Below are positions 6,376-7,872 of a DNA stretch of 7,872 bases, one piece after another. Numbering within the stretch: position 1 is the stretch's first letter; each line of letters opens with the position of its first letter. A model generated the notes under the pieces. The model did no database searches. It was given only the letters and a program-made list of their open reading frames with translations, and was not told where the DNA came from. Both the position numbers and the translations under genes were made by a program. The stretch covers positions 1-7,872 of the forward strand of contig CAMFLD010000114.1 in the NCBI GenBank assembly GCA_945957245.1, given 5' to 3'. The DNA comes from an uncultured Flavobacterium sp. GTDB lineage: Bacteria; Bacteroidota; Bacteroidia; Flavobacteriales; Flavobacteriaceae.

Positions 6376-7851
6376 ATGTTATACAAAGACCATCAGCTAA
6401 AGATATACAACTCCCTTTCAGGAGAGAAAGAGGTTTTCACCCCAGTACATGCGGGCAATGTTGGCATGTACGTTTGTGGCCCTACAGTTTACAGTAATGT
6501 GCATCTTGGAAATGTCCGTACTTTCATGTCTTTTGATATGATTTTCAGGTATTTACTACATCTTGAATACAAGGTTCGCTACGTTAGGAACATTACTGAT
6601 GTTGGACATATAGTAGATGATGTTGATGATGGTGAGGATAAAATTGCAAAAAAAGCCCGGGTTGAGCAGTTAGAACCAATGGAAATTGTACAGCGCTATA
6701 CTGTGGATTTTCATGATGTGCTGAACCAGTTTAACTTTCTGCCTCCAAGTATTGAGCCTACTGCTACCGGACATATTATTGAACAGATTGAAATTGTAAG
6801 CAAGATTATTGAAAAGGGTTTTGCGTATGAAAAGAATGGTTCTGTTTATTTTGATGTGGTGAAGTTTAATGAGACCAATCATTACGGTAAGCTAAGCGGC
6901 AGGAATATTGATGAAATGCTGGCCAATACCCGTGATACTGATGGGCAAAGCGATAAAAAAAATCCTCAGGATTTTGCGCTCTGGAAGAAAGCAGAACCGG
7001 AACATATCATGCGTTGGCCTTCACCTTGGGGAGTTGGTTTCCCAGGCTGGCACTTGGAGTGTACCGCTATGAGTACCAAATACCTTGGCGAAACTTTTGA
7101 TATACATGGCGGTGGAATGGATTTGAAATTTCCACACCATGAATGCGAAATTGCGCAAAACGAAGCCTGCACCGGCAATAGCCCGGTAAATTACTGGATG
7201 CACGCCAATATGCTTACCTTAAATGGTAAAAAAATGTCGAAATCGACAGGGAATAATATTTTGCCCAGTGAGATTTACAATGGTGGAAGTCCTTTTCTGA
7301 GCAAAGCTTTTTCTCCCAATGTAGCCCGTTTCTTTATGATGCAGGCGCATTACCGAAGCATTCTGGACTTTACTAATGACGGAATTCTTGCTGCTGAGAA
7401 AGGTTTCGGTCGTCTCATGGAAGGGTTGGAGATTTTGAAAAACCTTCAGCCTGGCTCTGCGTCTACACTGGATATCGCTTCCTGGAGGACTGCCTGCTAT
7501 GATGCGATGAGTGATGATTTCAATACGCCAATATTGATAGCCAATCTGTTTGAGGGAATACGTTTTGTGAATTTGGTTAATGATGGTAAGGAAAGTTTGA
7601 ATGCCGCTGATTTGAAGTTGCTTTCGGAAACTCTCAATACTTTTACTTTTGATGTACTTGGTATTAAGGATGAAAAATCTTCTGCTGATAATTCTGAAAA
7701 ACTGAGTGGCGTAGTTGAAATGCTAATTGGTATGCGCAATGAAGCGAGAGCTAATAAGAACTTTGCTATGTCTGACCAGATCAGAAACCAATTGCTGGAA
7801 TTAGGCATTCAGTTAAAGGACGGAAAAGACGGAACTACTTTCAGTCTGTAA
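6376..7851 (+). CDS. cysS: Cysteinyl-tRNA synthetase (CysS)
   Basis: A 491-residue class I aminoacyl-tRNA synthetase that activates cysteine with ATP and loads it onto tRNA-Cys in the cytosol. The Rossmann fold begins with YVCGPTVYSNVHLGN (32-46), containing the HIGH motif as HLGN and the zinc/cysteine-binding C34. The other zinc ligands are C229 in GWHLEC, H254 and E258 in FPHHECE. The KMSKS loop is at 286-290 (KKMSKSTGN). The C-terminal helical tRNA-binding region includes DDFNTP (380-385) and the ARANKNFAMSDQIRNQL stretch (457-473). It is somewhat longer than E. coli CysS (461 residues); part of this lies at 178-200, before DFALWKKAE. All key residues are present and the gene looks intact. 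It lies 87 bases downstream of folE on the same strand with no separate TAnnTTTG box between them, so the two are probably cotranscribed. The upstream RNA element could affect its translation. Confidence 0.98.
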   Translation: MLYKDHQLKIYNSLSGEKEVFTPVHAGNVGMYVCGPTVYSNVHLGNVRTFMSFDMIFRYLLHLEYKVRYVRNITDVGHIVDDVDDGEDKIAKKARVEQLEPMEIVQRYTVDFHDVLNQFNFLPPSIEPTATGHIIEQIEIVSKIIEKGFAYEKNGSVYFDVVKFNETNHYGKLSGRNIDEMLANTRDTDGQSDKKNPQDFALWKKAEPEHIMRWPSPWGVGFPGWHLECTAMSTKYLGETFDIHGGGMDLKFPHHECEIAQNEACTGNSPVNYWMHANMLTLNGKKMSKSTGNNILPSEIYNGGSPFLSKAFSPNVARFFMMQAHYRSILDFTNDGILAAEKGFGRLMEGLEILKNLQPGSASTLDIASWRTACYDAMSDDFNTPILIANLFEGIRFVNLVNDGKESLNAADLKLLSETLNTFTFDVLGIKDEKSSADNSEKLSGVVEMLIGMRNEARANKNFAMSDQIRNQLLELGIQLKDGKDGTTFSL

Positions 7852-7863
7852 ACCTGAAACGTG

Positions 7864-7872
7864 ATGCTGAAA
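7864..7872 (+). CDS. Possible first codons of a downstream gene (very partial)
   Basis: After the cysS stop at 7849-7851 the window ends with GTG ATG CTG AAA. The ATG at 7864 would give Met-Leu-Lys. In related flavobacteria I recall a small YidD-type membrane insertion factor following cysS, and some begin this way. Three codons cannot establish this, and the ATG may not be a start at all. Confidence 0.2.

Noticed and set aside
5614..7808. Minus-strand ORFs inside folE and cysS
   Set aside because: They are shadows of two clearly recognised genes with complete catalytic motifs on the plus strand.
7839..7859. Inverted repeat TTTCAG / CTGAAA around the cysS stop as a terminator
   Set aside because: It has only a 6-bp AT-rich stem with a 9-base loop and no following T-run. 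It could easily arise by chance.

Overview
The window looks like chromosomal DNA of a member of the Bacteroidetes, most likely a Flavobacterium or close relative. The evidence is its AT-rich base use, two matches to the Bacteroidetes -7 promoter motif TAnnTTTG, Shine-Dalgarno-poor gene starts, a giant secreted protein built from SprB/PKD-like repeats, and an intergenic element resembling the Flavo-1 structured RNA.

The left two thirds (1-5458) is a single minus-strand reading frame that starts at 5458 and runs off the left edge with no stop: 1819 codons are visible. It has a signal peptide, a lectin-like jelly-roll region, a SprB-type repeat, Ig/PKD-like domains, a Cys-rich nidogen-like region, two 'CDD..NDG' modules, seven tandem 86-87-residue repeats, and the start of another 'CDD..NDG' module. 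It is probably a cell-surface or secreted adhesin exported by the type IX secretion system (T9SS). The sorting domain that would prove this lies outside the window. Plus-strand ORFs in this stretch are shadows of this gene.

A divergent intergenic region (5459-5616) carries a candidate promoter for each side. A 13-bp near-perfect palindrome lies at the expected transcription start of the adhesin gene.

The right third is a plus-strand pair of housekeeping genes: folE (GTP cyclohydrolase I, folate/pterin pathway) and cysS (cysteinyl-tRNA synthetase), both apparently intact. The 87-bp gap between them is almost filled by a structured element: a long-range closing stem around a 13-bp hairpin. It matches what I remember of Flavo-1 RNAs and ends about 10 bases before the cysS start. 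The last 21 bases may contain the first codons of another gene.

No tRNA, rRNA, insertion sequence or CRISPR array was found. The two halves show no obvious functional link. The points most worth a second look are the folE-cysS intergenic RNA, the recent-looking tandem repeat array in the adhesin, and the palindrome at its promoter.
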